A stretch of DNA of 64,000 bases, from contig CATQHQ010000001.1 in NCBI GenBank assembly GCA_958296005.1, forward strand, positions 264,134 through 328,133, read 5' to 3'. The position numbers and the translations under genes were made by a program. This DNA is from Longimicrobiales bacterium. GTDB taxonomy: Bacteria; Gemmatimonadota; Gemmatimonadetes; Longimicrobiales; Gaopeijiaceae. Below, one piece after another: positions 35,996 through 45,038 of this stretch. The notes below the pieces were generated by a model. It was given only the letters and a program-made list of their open reading frames with translations. It was not told the origin of the DNA and did no database searches. Numbering within the stretch: the first letter of the stretch is position 1; each line of letters starts with the position of its first letter.

Positions 35996-37411
35996 CTACC
36001 GCGTATACACCAGCAGCACCCCGTTGGCACCCCGGTCGCCGTAGAGCAGGCCAGCCTCAATCGGCGTGATGAACTGGATCCGCTTGATGTCCTGAGGGTT
36101 GATCTCGTAGAGGAAGAATGACGATTCGGGCACGGGCGTGTCGTTGATCCGCACGTCCACCATGTTGCAGGTGTTGGCCCCACCGGCGCTGCGGGACCTG
36201 GTCATTTCGATGCAGACGCCCATCCGGGGAGACCCGAAGACGTCGGGCAAGAACGTCTCGGTGACCGTCAGCCCCGGCACCCACGCCGCCCGAGCCAACG
36301 CCGCGAAGTCGGTCACCCGGGGAGCGATCGAGTCCACCTGGGCCTCCGTCAAGCCCGAGAACCGGGTGCCGGGAGTGGTCATCACGACGAGGTCGTTTCG
36401 TCGGCCCGTCACGACCAGCGGCTCGAGCACGATCGCTTCGGTGGACAAGACGATCTCCAGTCCCAGCGCCTCGTTGCTGAACACGGTGAGGGAGTCGGTG
36501 CGGGGGGCGTAGCCGATGAAGTCGGTGCGGACCACCTGCCGGCCCGGCGGCACTCCGGTAAAGCCGAAGTCGCCCGCCGAGTCCGTCAGCGCCGTGAACG
36601 GAGACCCCATAAGTGCAACCTGGGCCCCTTGGATGGGGCTGGAGGTCACCCAGTCCCGTACCGTGCCGGTGATCGTCACCGGCTCCGAGATCGGGATCGA
36701 GATGTCCAGCATCTGGGTGCCCCGCTGGGAGATCTCCACGGGAAGCGCCTGGTTGCGCCCGAACGTCGCCAGCAGCGTGACCCCGTCGCTCGCCTCCAGG
36801 TTGCAGAGCCGGTACTCGCCCGACGACTCCGTGCGGGACTCGACCACGACCGGCCGCCGCCGCAGGATGCCGGTCTCCTCGCCGAGGACGGCCACCACCG
36901 CGCTCGGCAGGGGCACCCCCGTCAGCGCATCGGTCACCACGCCGCCGACCGAGGTGTTCCCGGTCCCGGACTGCCCCGAGCACCACGCCGCCAGGATCGT
37001 GGTCCGCGAAGGCACCGCCAGGTAGACCTCCGAGACCGACCGGTCCGTCACCACGACGCGCTGGGGCGTTCCGTTCACCCCCAGCGTCCCGAGTCGCGGA
37101 TGGAAGAACGACACGATGTGCTCGCCGGCGGGCACGTCGTCGAGCCGGAACTGCCCCTCGCCGTCGGTCTCCGTCATCGCCGACGCGCCCATGACCGCGA
37201 CCCGGGCGCTGGCAAGGGGGGCGCTCTGCGTGCTGTCGAAGACGAGGCCCACGACGGTCCCCGTGCCCTGCTCGTCTTCCTGTCCGCGGGCTGCGTCCGG
37301 GGCGGCGGCTGCGCCCGCGACCACGCCGGCGACGAGGGCGAGCACGACGGGCAACCCTGCGGCCCGCGGCGCGAACCGCTCCGGGATCGTTCTGCTGGCC
37401 GGGTTCGTCAT
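35996..37411 (-). CDS. exported protein: carboxypeptidase-regulatory-like repeats plus TonB plug-like domain, no barrel
   Basis: A 471-residue protein with a signal sequence ending near AARGQ. Three transthyretin/carboxypeptidase-regulatory-like modules follow: GTVVGLVFDSTQSAPLASA with DDVPAGEH, then GGVVTDALTGVPLPSA, then TGTVRDWVTSSPIQGA with FTGVPPGRQVV. The last 130 residues look like a TonB-receptor plug (PLVVTGRRNDL, MVDVRINDTPVP, IKRIQFITPIEAGLLYG and the terminal RGANGVLLVYTR), but the protein stops there with no beta-barrel. It could be a periplasmic or surface binding protein using the plug fold. It diverges from yebC. Confidence 0.75.
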   Translation of the reverse strand: MTNPASRTIPERFAPRAAGLPVVLALVAGVVAGAAAAPDAARGQEDEQGTGTVVGLVFDSTQSAPLASARVAVMGASAMTETDGEGQFRLDDVPAGEHIVSFFHPRLGTLGVNGTPQRVVVTDRSVSEVYLAVPSRTTILAAWCSGQSGTGNTSVGGVVTDALTGVPLPSAVVAVLGEETGILRRRPVVVESRTESSGEYRLCNLEASDGVTLLATFGRNQALPVEISQRGTQMLDISIPISEPVTITGTVRDWVTSSPIQGAQVALMGSPFTALTDSAGDFGFTGVPPGRQVVRTDFIGYAPRTDSLTVFSNEALGLEIVLSTEAIVLEPLVVTGRRNDLVVMTTPGTRFSGLTEAQVDSIAPRVTDFAALARAAWVPGLTVTETFLPDVFGSPRMGVCIEMTRSRSAGGANTCNMVDVRINDTPVPESSFFLYEINPQDIKRIQFITPIEAGLLYGDRGANGVLLVYTR

Positions 37412-37523
37412 CGTTCGAGCGTGGCTCCAGTGGCGGTCCAGATACTCTCTACGCCGTACAATATCACATTGTTCCCGCCGGACTATATTCTAGACGACGC
37501 CGCAACGCTACGCGGAGGAGGCC
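37412..37523. promoter_or_regulatory. divergent control region with a small palindrome
   Basis: The gap between the plug-domain gene and yebC is AT-rich for this genome. It contains the inverted repeat ACAAT-ATCAC-ATTGT at 37458-37472 and the -10-like TATATT at 37484-37489, but no -35 box at proper spacing. It probably serves both directions. Confidence 0.4.
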
Positions 37524-38270
37524 GTGGCCGGACACAGCAAGTGGTCCCAGATCAAGCGGAAGAAGGCGGTCAACGACCAGAAGCGGGGCCAAGCCTTCAC
37601 CAAGCTCATCCGGGAGCTCACCGTGGCGGCCCGGGAGGCCGGCGGCGACCCCAACTTCAACCCGCGCTTGCGGCTGGCCGTGGACAGCGCCAAGGCCGCG
37701 AACATGCCTCAGGACAACATCGACCGTGCGATCAAGCGGGGCACGGGGGAGCTCGAGGGGGTCAGCTACGAGGAGGTCGCCTACGAGGGCTACGGGCCCG
37801 GCGGCGTGGCGCTGTACATCGAGACCTTGACCGACAACCAACGGCGCACCGTGGCGGCGGTCCGCCACATCCTCGACAAGAACGGCGGCAACCTGGGGAC
37901 CGCCGGTTCCGTGGCGTGGCAGTTCGAAAGGCGGGGGATGATCTACGTGAACGACGGGTCGGCGGAGGAGGACTTGGTCTTCGAGGCGGCGGTGGAGGCC
38001 GGTGCCGAAGACGTGGCCAGGGAGGGGGGAGAGTACGTGGTCACCACCGATCCGAACGCCCTCCACGAGGTTCGGAAGACCCTGGACGGGGCGGGCGTTG
38101 CCGTGGCGTCGGCCCAGTTGGTGATGGTGGCGAAGAACGAGGTCGGCGTCGGCGGGCGCGACGGCCAGCGGCTCCTCAAGCTGCTGGAGGCGCTGGACGA
38201 ACACGAGGACGTGCAGCAGGTACACTCCAACGCCGACCTGGACGAAGCCCTCCTGGCGGAGAGCCGGTGA
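37524..38270 (+). CDS. yebC: YebC/TACO1-family translation or transcription regulator
   Basis: A 248-residue protein from a GTG with GGAGGAGG close upstream. The N terminus MAGHSKWSQIKRKKAVNDQ is the hallmark of the family, and the mid-region GYGPGGVALYIETLTDNQRRT is also conserved. Members have been described as DNA-binding regulators and, more recently, as ribosome-associated factors that relieve stalling on proline stretches. The position directly ahead of ruvC with a four-base overlap is the classic yebC-ruvCAB order. Confidence 0.96.
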   Translation: MAGHSKWSQIKRKKAVNDQKRGQAFTKLIRELTVAAREAGGDPNFNPRLRLAVDSAKAANMPQDNIDRAIKRGTGELEGVSYEEVAYEGYGPGGVALYIETLTDNQRRTVAAVRHILDKNGGNLGTAGSVAWQFERRGMIYVNDGSAEEDLVFEAAVEAGAEDVAREGGEYVVTTDPNALHEVRKTLDGAGVAVASAQLVMVAKNEVGVGGRDGQRLLKLLEALDEHEDVQQVHSNADLDEALLAESR

Positions 38271-38818
38271 CGACCGGACGGACGGCAGGGAAGCAAACGC
38301 CCCCGGACGCCGGTGGGGTGCTGCTGGGCGTGGACCCAGGCACGGCGGCCACGGGCTTCGGCGTGGTCCGGGTGGATCGCCGGCGGCAGGCGGCACTGCT
38401 GGAGTGCGGGGTCGTGCGCACTTCGTCGCGGGCCCCGCTGCCCGTCCGGCTTCGCGAGATCCACGAGGCCGTGGGCGAGCTGCTGGTCAAGTTCGCCCCC
38501 GTCGCCATGTCCGTCGAGGACGTCTTCCAGGGCAAGAACGTCCGCAGCGCCCTCACCCTCGGCCACGCTCGGGGCGTCATCATCCTGGCGGCGGCGCTGC
38601 GGGACGTGGAGGTGGTGGAGTACACCCCCAGGGAGATCAAGCGAGCCGTGGTGGGGACCGGCGCCGCGACGAAGGACCAGGTGGCCTACATGGTCCAGCG
38701 CCACTTGCGCCTCCGCTCCGCGCCTCGGCCCAGCGACGCCGCCGACGGGGTGGCCGCCGCCCTCTGCCACGGCCTCAAGGGTGCCTTGCCGGGGTTGCCC
38801 GGGGTACCCCGACCGTGA
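38267..38818 (+). CDS. ruvC: crossover junction endodeoxyribonuclease RuvC
   Basis: A 183-residue protein whose GTG overlaps the yebC stop (GTGA). The acidic active site is visible as the aspartate in LLGVDPGTAATG, the glutamate in MSVEDVFQG, and the aspartates in PSDAADGVAAALCH, the D-E-D-D set that cuts Holliday junctions. A 17-residue Thr/Gly-rich start precedes the fold. It resolves junctions handled by RuvAB. Its stop overlaps the ruvA start. Confidence 0.96.
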   Translation: MTTGRTAGKQTPPDAGGVLLGVDPGTAATGFGVVRVDRRRQAALLECGVVRTSSRAPLPVRLREIHEAVGELLVKFAPVAMSVEDVFQGKNVRSALTLGHARGVIILAAALRDVEVVEYTPREIKRAVVGTGAATKDQVAYMVQRHLRLRSAPRPSDAADGVAAALCHGLKGALPGLPGVPRP

Positions 38819-39414
38819 TCAGCCGGGTCCGTGGGGAGCTCCTGGAAGCCGATGCGGGTCGCGTCGAAGTCCTGCTGTCCGGCGGCGTCGCCTACGAGGT
38901 GCACGTGCCCCTGACCGTCTTCCAACGCCTTCCCCGACCGGGCTCACAGGTGGACCTGAAGACGGTGCTCGTCGTCCGCGAGGACGCCCACAGCCTCTTC
39001 GGCTTCCTTGAAGACTACGAGCGGACGCTCTTCAACCGGCTCTGCACGACCCCGAAGGTGGGGGCGAAGGTGGCGCTGGCCATGATGAGCACCTTCCCCA
39101 CGGGACGGCTGGCCCGGATCCTGACGGAGAAGGACGTGCGGGCGCTCACGCAGGTTAGCGGAGTGGGCAAGAAGCTTGCGGAGCTGGCGGTCGTGCACTT
39201 GGCGGACAAGGTGCAGGACCTGCTCGACGCGGACAGCCGGAGCGGCCCCCAGTCCGCCCGGGAGCACGAGGCCGTCGCCGCTCTGGTGCGCCTGGGCTAC
39301 TCCCGGGGCGACGCCGAGACGTCGGTGCGAGATGCGGTCGGCCCCGGCGGCCCCCGCACGGCCGAGGAACTGATCCGCCATGTCCTGGCGCAGCGCCCCC
39401 AGCGAGGCGGCTGA
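38815..39414 (+). CDS. ruvA: Holliday junction DNA helicase subunit RuvA
   Basis: A 199-residue protein from a GTG overlapping the ruvC stop (GTGA). Domain I is an OB fold ([24 protein letters not shown]), domain II has the helix-hairpin-helix pair including [13 protein letters not shown] and [12 protein letters not shown], and domain III ([21 protein letters not shown]) is the flexible part that contacts RuvB. It binds four-way junctions as a tetramer or octamer. The ruvB frame begins before its end. Confidence 0.96.
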   Translation: MISRVRGELLEADAGRVEVLLSGGVAYEVHVPLTVFQRLPRPGSQVDLKTVLVVREDAHSLFGFLEDYERTLFNRLCTTPKVGAKVALAMMSTFPTGRLARILTEKDVRALTQVSGVGKKLAELAVVHLADKVQDLLDADSRSGPQSAREHEAVAALVRLGYSRGDAETSVRDAVGPGGPRTAEELIRHVLAQRPQRGG

Positions 39415-39421
39415 CGGGGCG

Positions 39422-40459
39422 ATGAGGCGCACCGAGATCACCACGCCCGAAGAACTGCCGGAGGAGTCCGGCCCAGAGCTCTCCCTTCGGCCCCAACGGC
39501 TGTCGGAGTTCGTGGGTCAGGACAACGTCCGCGAGTCCCTTCGGATCGCCGTCGAAGCGGCCCGTCAGCGGCGCGAACCGCTGGACCACCTTCTCTATCA
39601 CGGTCCGCCGGGCTTGGGCAAGACCACCCTGGCGACCCTTACGGCGCGGGAGATGGGCGTCAACATCAAGACCACCTCCGGTCCCGTCCTCGAGAAGCCG
39701 GCGGACTTGGTGGGCGCGCTGACCAACCAGCGGGAGGGCGACATCCTCTTCATCGACGAGATACACCGCCTCCGGCCCGTCATCGAAGAGTTCCTCTACC
39801 CGGCGATGGAGGACTTCAAGATCGAGATCCGGCTCTCCGAAGGCGCCAACGCCCAGACGATGACGATGTCGCTGGAGCCGTTCACCCTGATCGGCGCTAC
39901 GACCCGCTTCGGGCTCCTCACGGCACCGATGCGAGCCCGCTTCGGCATCATCGAGCGCCTGGATTTCTATCCGCAGGAGGACTTGTCTCGGATCGTAGAG
40001 CGAAGCGCCAAGATTATCGGGGTGCAGGCGACCCGAGACGGGGTTCGGGAGCTTGCCGCCCGCGCCCGGGGAACGCCGCGCGTGGCCAACCGGTTGCTGC
40101 GCCGGGTGCGGGACTTCGCCCAGGTGAGGGCGGGCGGCGTGCTGACGGTGGCCGTAGTTCGGGACGCCCTTCGGCTGCTGAACGTGGACGAGTACGGACT
40201 CGACGGCATGGACTCCCGGATACTGGCCACGATCGTCGAGAAGTTCGACGGCGGACCGGTGGGACTGAACTCCCTGGCGGTGGCGATCGGCGAAGACGCC
40301 GGCACCATAGAGGAGGTCTACGAGCCCTACCTGATCCAGGAGGGGTTCATGATGCGTGGACCGCGGGGGCGGCTCGCCACCGCCAAAGCGTATCGCCGCC
40401 TGGGACTCGAGCCGCCGGACGACGAGGCGCAGGATCCGCATCCTTCCTTGGGGATCTAG
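39422..40459 (+). CDS. ruvB: Holliday junction branch-migration ATPase RuvB
   Basis: A 345-residue protein from the ATG eight bases after the ruvA stop; an in-frame ATG at 39380, inside ruvA, is an alternative that adds 14 residues. AAA+ motifs are complete: Walker [11 protein letters not shown], Walker B FIDEIHRL, sensor 1 [10 protein letters not shown] and the arginine of sensor 2 in [10 protein letters not shown]. The C-terminal winged helix ends in [18 protein letters not shown]. It drives branch migration with RuvA. It closes the yebC-ruvCAB group. Confidence 0.96.
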   Translation: MRRTEITTPEELPEESGPELSLRPQRLSEFVGQDNVRESLRIAVEAARQRREPLDHLLYHGPPGLGKTTLATLTAREMGVNIKTTSGPVLEKPADLVGALTNQREGDILFIDEIHRLRPVIEEFLYPAMEDFKIEIRLSEGANAQTMTMSLEPFTLIGATTRFGLLTAPMRARFGIIERLDFYPQEDLSRIVERSAKIIGVQATRDGVRELAARARGTPRVANRLLRRVRDFAQVRAGGVLTVAVVRDALRLLNVDEYGLDGMDSRILATIVEKFDGGPVGLNSLAVAIGEDAGTIEEVYEPYLIQEGFMMRGPRGRLATAKAYRRLGLEPPDDEAQDPHPSLGI

Positions 40460-40506
40460 CGTTTCCGTTCGCGTCAAAATCCCATAGGAATCTGTCCGAG
40501 AATCTG

Positions 40507-41565
40507 TCAGGAAGTCTCGTCTCGGCGCCTTGCGACGGCAGCGACGACGAGATCGCCGTGCTCCCGGCCGTTTTCGATGAATATCTTGTTGGCGTTGAAG
40601 CCAGCGGCGATCACGCCGGCGACGTAGACGCCGGAAACGTTCGTCTCCATCGTCGCCGGATCATGGGCGGGGATGCCGGTTTCGGGGTCGCACTCAACGC
40701 CCAAGTTCTTCAGCAGGGTGCGGTCGGGCCGCCATCCCGTCATCGCCAAGACCCAGTCGGCGGGACGTTCGATGGAGGTCCCCGCGTCTTCGTCCTCGAT
40801 CGTCACGGTGCCGCCGACCGTGTCGACATGGGTTACTCGGGAGCGCCAGTGGATGGGGATCTCGCCGTCGGCGAGCCGGTTGTCGATGTCGGGCCGAACC
40901 CACGGCTTGACCCCCCGGTCGAACACGTCGGCGAAGTGCACCATGCGCACCCGGACCCCGTTTCGGTGCAGGTCCAGGGCCGTCTCGACAGCGGAGTTGC
41001 CGCCGCCGACGACGACCGCATCCTGGTCGTAGTACCGGTACGGCTCCTTGTAGTAATGGACGACGTTGGCCGGGTAGCGGCCGGGCTCGGACCCGCCCGG
41101 CAGGTCCAGCCGGTTGGGCTCGCCGAACCCGCCGGTGGCGATCACGACGGCTTGCGCGCGCAGAGAGGCGGTCGGCACGGTTCGCGCAGCGCCCGGCCGG
41201 GTGCTCCGGGTGTGGATCAGAAACCAGCGTAGGGCCGCTTCGCCGGGCGAGCCGCCTTCCCGTTCCACCACCGTCGCCTCCTCGTACTGCCGCACTGCCA
41301 AGCCGTGGCGCCGCACGACGTGGCGGTAGTACGCAAGGGCCTCGCGACGCGTTGGCTTGGGCTCGGGAACCGAGAAGGGGACGCCGCCGATCTCGAGCCG
41401 CTCTGCCGTGGAGAAGAACGTCATGTAGTACGGGTACTGGGTCAGGGAGTGCGTGACGCATCCTCGGTCCAGGATCGCGTAGCGCAAGCCGCGCGCCTTG
41501 GCCGCGATCGCCGCCGACAGGCCGCAGGGGCCGGCCCCGACGATCACCAAGTCGAACTCCTGCAC
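40507..41565 (-). CDS. YpdA-like FAD/NAD(P)-dependent disulfide reductase
   Basis: A 352-residue flavoprotein. I use a GTG with GGAG eight bases upstream, which starts just before the FAD motif VIVGAGPCGLSAA. A second Rossmann motif is VVVGGGNSAVETAL, and WVLAMTGWRPD is the late GD/ATG-like segment. The segment QYPYYMTFFSTAERLEIGGV is typical of YpdA, which reduces oxidised bacillithiol in Bacillota; no thioredoxin-reductase CxxC is seen. This hints at a low-molecular-weight thiol such as bacillithiol, but no bsh genes are in view. It lies 56 bases after the amidohydrolase gene that precedes it on the same strand. Confidence 0.85.
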   Translation of the reverse strand: MQEFDLVIVGAGPCGLSAAIAAKARGLRYAILDRGCVTHSLTQYPYYMTFFSTAERLEIGGVPFSVPEPKPTRREALAYYRHVVRRHGLAVRQYEEATVVEREGGSPGEAALRWFLIHTRSTRPGAARTVPTASLRAQAVVIATGGFGEPNRLDLPGGSEPGRYPANVVHYYKEPYRYYDQDAVVVGGGNSAVETALDLHRNGVRVRMVHFADVFDRGVKPWVRPDIDNRLADGEIPIHWRSRVTHVDTVGGTVTIEDEDAGTSIERPADWVLAMTGWRPDRTLLKNLGVECDPETGIPAHDPATMETNVSGVYVAGVIAAGFNANKIFIENGREHGDLVVAAVARRRDETS

Positions 41566-41621
41566 CTCGGGCGCTCCGCTCAACTCGTCGAACCGGCGTT
41601 CTGGCTGCTGGACTCGGGTCG

Positions 41622-43388
41622 TCAGCTTACCGGGCGACCGCCCCGCAACACGACTTGGCCGGGGAGGGCGTCGGTAAACTCGCCGTCGTCGATCGTGAAG
41701 ACGCCGTTGACGATCACCCAAGCGACGCCCTCGCTGTACAGGTCTGGGCGCAACACCGTGGCGCGGTCCTGAAGGCCGTCCAGGTCGAAGACCACCAGAT
41801 CGGCCTTGTAGCCCTCCCGCAACAGGCCGCGGTCGTCCAGGCCGACGATCCGGGCCGGAAGTCCCGTCATCGAACGCACCGCGAACGGGAGCGAAATCGC
41901 GTTCAGCTCCTTGACGTAGCGGGCGATCTTGCGGGTGAACGCGCCGAAGTGACGGGGGTGGGCACCGGGGCGCGACGCGAACTCCGGGACGCCCGCCACG
42001 CCGCTGACCGCCGCGTCCGAGGCGGTGGCCGTGTAGTCCTGCTGGTAGTAGTTGACGATATCGACCTCGTGGATGCCGTAGCCCCGGGTCCAGGCGCCCC
42101 CCAGGACGTCGGGGTCGCCGTTCAGCGCCATGTGCACGACCACCTCCTGGTAGGTGGTCCCCATCTCCTGGGCCAGCTCCGCCAGCGTCTTGCCCACGAA
42201 CGCCGAGTCCGGGTAGCCCACCACGACCACCCGGTCCGGGCCGCCGTTGTGGTCCACGATCCACGCGATGTCGCGCCCGATCTTCTTCCGCGTCTCCGGG
42301 TCGGCCCACCGTCGTTGCAGGTGGGCCCGAGCGTCGTCGAAGACGCCTTCCCCGCCGAAGACCGGGCTGTCGCGGCCGCCGCTGGAGTCGATGCTGTCGT
42401 GGACCAAGCTCCATCGGGGGATCATGGGCCGGGCGCCGCCGCCGAAGGTCTCGTACGGGTACACGTCCAGGTAGACCTCCAGCCCGTCGGCGCGGGCGCG
42501 GTTCACCACGAGCGTGTCGTGGCCGGAGCGGCCGAAGCTGGACCGGCCCCGGGACTTGTGATGGCTCGCCACGACCCGGACGCCCGTTCGGCGGGCGATC
42601 TCGATCGTCTCCTCCAGCGCCTGCAGACCGTCCACCGGCCAGTCGTCCACGTTGCTGGGGAGCTGCCACAGCGGCATCGACGCCTCGCTCCGCTGATGGG
42701 CGATGTAGAAGCCTCCGTAGGGCGCCACCGCCGCCGCCAGCGCCACGACTTCCTCCTGGGTGCTGAACCGGGCAGGCCGGTACTCGATCCCGGCGCCGAG
42801 CCCCCACGCGCCCGCCTCCATCCCTTCCCGCACAAGCGCCTGCATCTGCGCGATCTCGCCGGGGGTGGCAGGCCGCTCGTAGTCGTCGCCCATGACCTGC
42901 CGGCGCACGGTGCTGTGGCCCACCATCGGCACGAAGTTCATGGCGTGGCCGCCGTCCCGGAGCGCGGCGATCTCGTCGGCGACCGGCCAGCGTGCGTTGC
43001 GGCCGTCCGCCCCGCCTATGACGGTGGCAAGCCCCTGGCTGTTCAGGCTCTTGGCGCGCCGTGCCTCGGCGTGCTCGGAGGTCATCGCCCTGTCGGCGTG
43101 GGAGTGGAGGTCGATGAAGCCTGGCGCCACGTACAGGCCGGAGGCGTCCACGACGCGGGCTGCGGTGGCACCGTCCAGGTTGCCGATCCGGACGATCCGG
43201 TCGCCGTCGATCGCGACGTCGGCCCGGAACCAAGGGTTGCCGCTGCCGTCCAGGATACGACCGTTGCGGACGATCACGTCGTAGTCCTGAGCATGGGCGG
43301 CAGGCGCAGTCGCCGCCACGGCCGCGGCGGCGAGCACCGGCGTCGAGCAACGGAAGGCGAGCCGGCGGAGAGAGCGGTGGTTGGCCAT
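41622..43388 (-). CDS. secreted D-aminoacylase-like amidohydrolase (first of pair)
   Basis: A 588-residue protein with a signal sequence ending PAAHAQ. The amidohydrolase core starts GFIDLHSHAD (HxH metal ligands), with VPMVGHSTVR, ASHHKSRG and a C-terminal catalytic segment near ASRPGAHPRHFGAF and DLVVFDLDGL. This order matches N-acyl-D-amino-acid deacylase-like enzymes, which hydrolyse N-acylated D-amino acids; dihydroorotase-like activity is less likely. It acts outside the cytoplasm. It starts one base after the stop of its paralogue, so they are co-transcribed. Confidence 0.87.
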   Translation of the reverse strand: MANHRSLRRLAFRCSTPVLAAAAVAATAPAAHAQDYDVIVRNGRILDGSGNPWFRADVAIDGDRIVRIGNLDGATAARVVDASGLYVAPGFIDLHSHADRAMTSEHAEARRAKSLNSQGLATVIGGADGRNARWPVADEIAALRDGGHAMNFVPMVGHSTVRRQVMGDDYERPATPGEIAQMQALVREGMEAGAWGLGAGIEYRPARFSTQEEVVALAAAVAPYGGFYIAHQRSEASMPLWQLPSNVDDWPVDGLQALEETIEIARRTGVRVVASHHKSRGRSSFGRSGHDTLVVNRARADGLEVYLDVYPYETFGGGARPMIPRWSLVHDSIDSSGGRDSPVFGGEGVFDDARAHLQRRWADPETRKKIGRDIAWIVDHNGGPDRVVVVGYPDSAFVGKTLAELAQEMGTTYQEVVVHMALNGDPDVLGGAWTRGYGIHEVDIVNYYQQDYTATASDAAVSGVAGVPEFASRPGAHPRHFGAFTRKIARYVKELNAISLPFAVRSMTGLPARIVGLDDRGLLREGYKADLVVFDLDGLQDRATVLRPDLYSEGVAWVIVNGVFTIDDGEFTDALPGQVVLRGGRPVS

Positions 43389-43389
43389 C

Positions 43390-44949
43390 TTATTCGCCTG
43401 CGCTGCCGAACGTCCCCACCAACGGGCGTCCGGGGGTCGCGCCCGCCACGTTTGCGCCGTCGCGGACGACGAATTCGCCGTTCACCAGGACGTGCACCAC
43501 GCCTTCGGAGTAGGACAGGTCGTCCTCGAAGGTGGCGGTGTCGATGATCCGCTCCGGGTCGAACACGGTGACGTCGGCGTCGGCGCCGGGCTGGAGGCGC
43601 CCTTTCCGACCGGCTTGCGCCGTGGTCGTCTCCAGGCGCCGGGCGGGCATGATCGTGATCCGCGCCAGCCCGTCGATGAGCGAGACCAGTCCCTCGTCCC
43701 GCACGTAGCGTCCCAGGAACCGGGAGAACGTGCCTGCGCTGCGGGGGTGGGCACCGGGTGCGAACGGCATCCCGTCCGAAGCGACGATCACGAACTCCCG
43801 CGACAGGGCTTCCCGGATCCACTCCGGACGCATCATGTGGATGATGACCGTGCCCCCGGTGGCTCGGTAGCTCTGGAAGCTCTCCGCCGTGAGGCGCTCG
43901 CCCGTGTCCTGCCACTGGATGTCGCCGTATCCGATGCGGAGGTTGTCCTGCCAGCCGGGATCGAAGATGGCGGACTGGATGCCGGTGGAGGCCGCGGTGT
44001 AGGGGTACGCCTCGGTGGTCACGTCGAAGCCTCGGCTTTGGACGCCGGCGACCAAGTCCAGCACCGTGGGGATCGTCCACAGGCTGGAGCTGTTCACGTG
44101 GACGATGTGGAGGGGCGCCCCGGTCGCCACCGCGTTGGCGACGACCTCCTGCATCGCGCCGACGCCCATGCTGCGGACGTGCGTGTAGATCGTCGCCTGC
44201 TCCTGTGCGGCGAGCTCGAAGACCCGCAGGATCTCTTCCCGCGTCGCTCCGGGGTAGTACTGATGCGACATTCCGATCCCCAGGGCGCCTTCGGCGAAGC
44301 CCTGCCGCACGGCGTCGCGCAAGGCGTCGTAGTTTTCGGGAGCGACGGGGGCGTAGCGAGCGCCGGAGGCCACGGAGCTCAGAGCGTACTCGCCGGCCTC
44401 GGGGTTCTCCGCCAGGGTCCGGGCCGCTCGCTCCAGCGCACCGACGCGGCTGGGCATCGCCCATGCGCGGGCGGCCATGTGGGAAACGGTCGCGCCGAAG
44501 TTCAAGACGGCGCTGCCGGTGCGGTGCTCGAGAAACGCGCGGGGGCTGGCCACGCCGCTCTCCAGCTCCAGCGCGGTGGTGACCCCGTCGCGGGCCTGGA
44601 ACTCGTTGGCCCGGTTGGTCTGGCCGTGGGCGTGGAGGTCGATGAAGCCCGGCGCAACGACGAGGCCGGTCGCGTCGACTACGACCTCGCCCTCCAGAGG
44701 CTCTTCGGAGACCGCCGCGATCTCAGAGCCGCGGATGCCGACGTGGCGGGTTGCGTCGAGGCCCGTTTCGGGGTCGATGACGCGGCCGCCCGCGAGGACC
44801 ACGTCGTACCGGTCCTGAGGAGCGGGCGCGACGGCGGCGAACAAGGCCAGCGGAACGGCCACCGCGACTGCGCCAACCGCGTTCCACCGGCCGCGGGCGA
44901 GGAAGGAACGGACGGGCAGGACTCGGGCGCAGGACAACAGCGGTCTCAA
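43390..44949 (-). CDS. secreted amidohydrolase (second of pair)
   Basis: A 519-residue protein. No ATG precedes the signal sequence in frame, so I use a TTG with GGAGG nine bases upstream; the much longer open frame is shadow of the neighbouring glycosyltransferase. The leader is basic then hydrophobic (NAVGAVAVAVPLALFAAV). Core motifs are GFIDLHAHGQ, YTHVRSMG, IVHVNSSS and VASDGMPFAPG. It is related to the downstream enzyme but clearly diverged, so they probably accept different N-acyl amino acids or peptides. Substrate unknown. Confidence 0.85.
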   Translation of the reverse strand: MRPLLSCARVLPVRSFLARGRWNAVGAVAVAVPLALFAAVAPAPQDRYDVVLAGGRVIDPETGLDATRHVGIRGSEIAAVSEEPLEGEVVVDATGLVVAPGFIDLHAHGQTNRANEFQARDGVTTALELESGVASPRAFLEHRTGSAVLNFGATVSHMAARAWAMPSRVGALERAARTLAENPEAGEYALSSVASGARYAPVAPENYDALRDAVRQGFAEGALGIGMSHQYYPGATREEILRVFELAAQEQATIYTHVRSMGVGAMQEVVANAVATGAPLHIVHVNSSSLWTIPTVLDLVAGVQSRGFDVTTEAYPYTAASTGIQSAIFDPGWQDNLRIGYGDIQWQDTGERLTAESFQSYRATGGTVIIHMMRPEWIREALSREFVIVASDGMPFAPGAHPRSAGTFSRFLGRYVRDEGLVSLIDGLARITIMPARRLETTTAQAGRKGRLQPGADADVTVFDPERIIDTATFEDDLSYSEGVVHVLVNGEFVVRDGANVAGATPGRPLVGTFGSAGE

Positions 44950-45038
44950 AGGAGTTCGCCTCCGGCGAGGAGTGGTCTCTCGGCTAAGCCGCACGACGGG
45001 CCGGCTAAGCAGCGCGACGGCGCCGCCCAGCGGGTATT

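Noticed and set aside
40507..43350. A single 947-codon reductase frame
   Set aside because: Only the last third is the reductase; the upstream part is the shadow of the amidohydrolase on the same strand in another frame.
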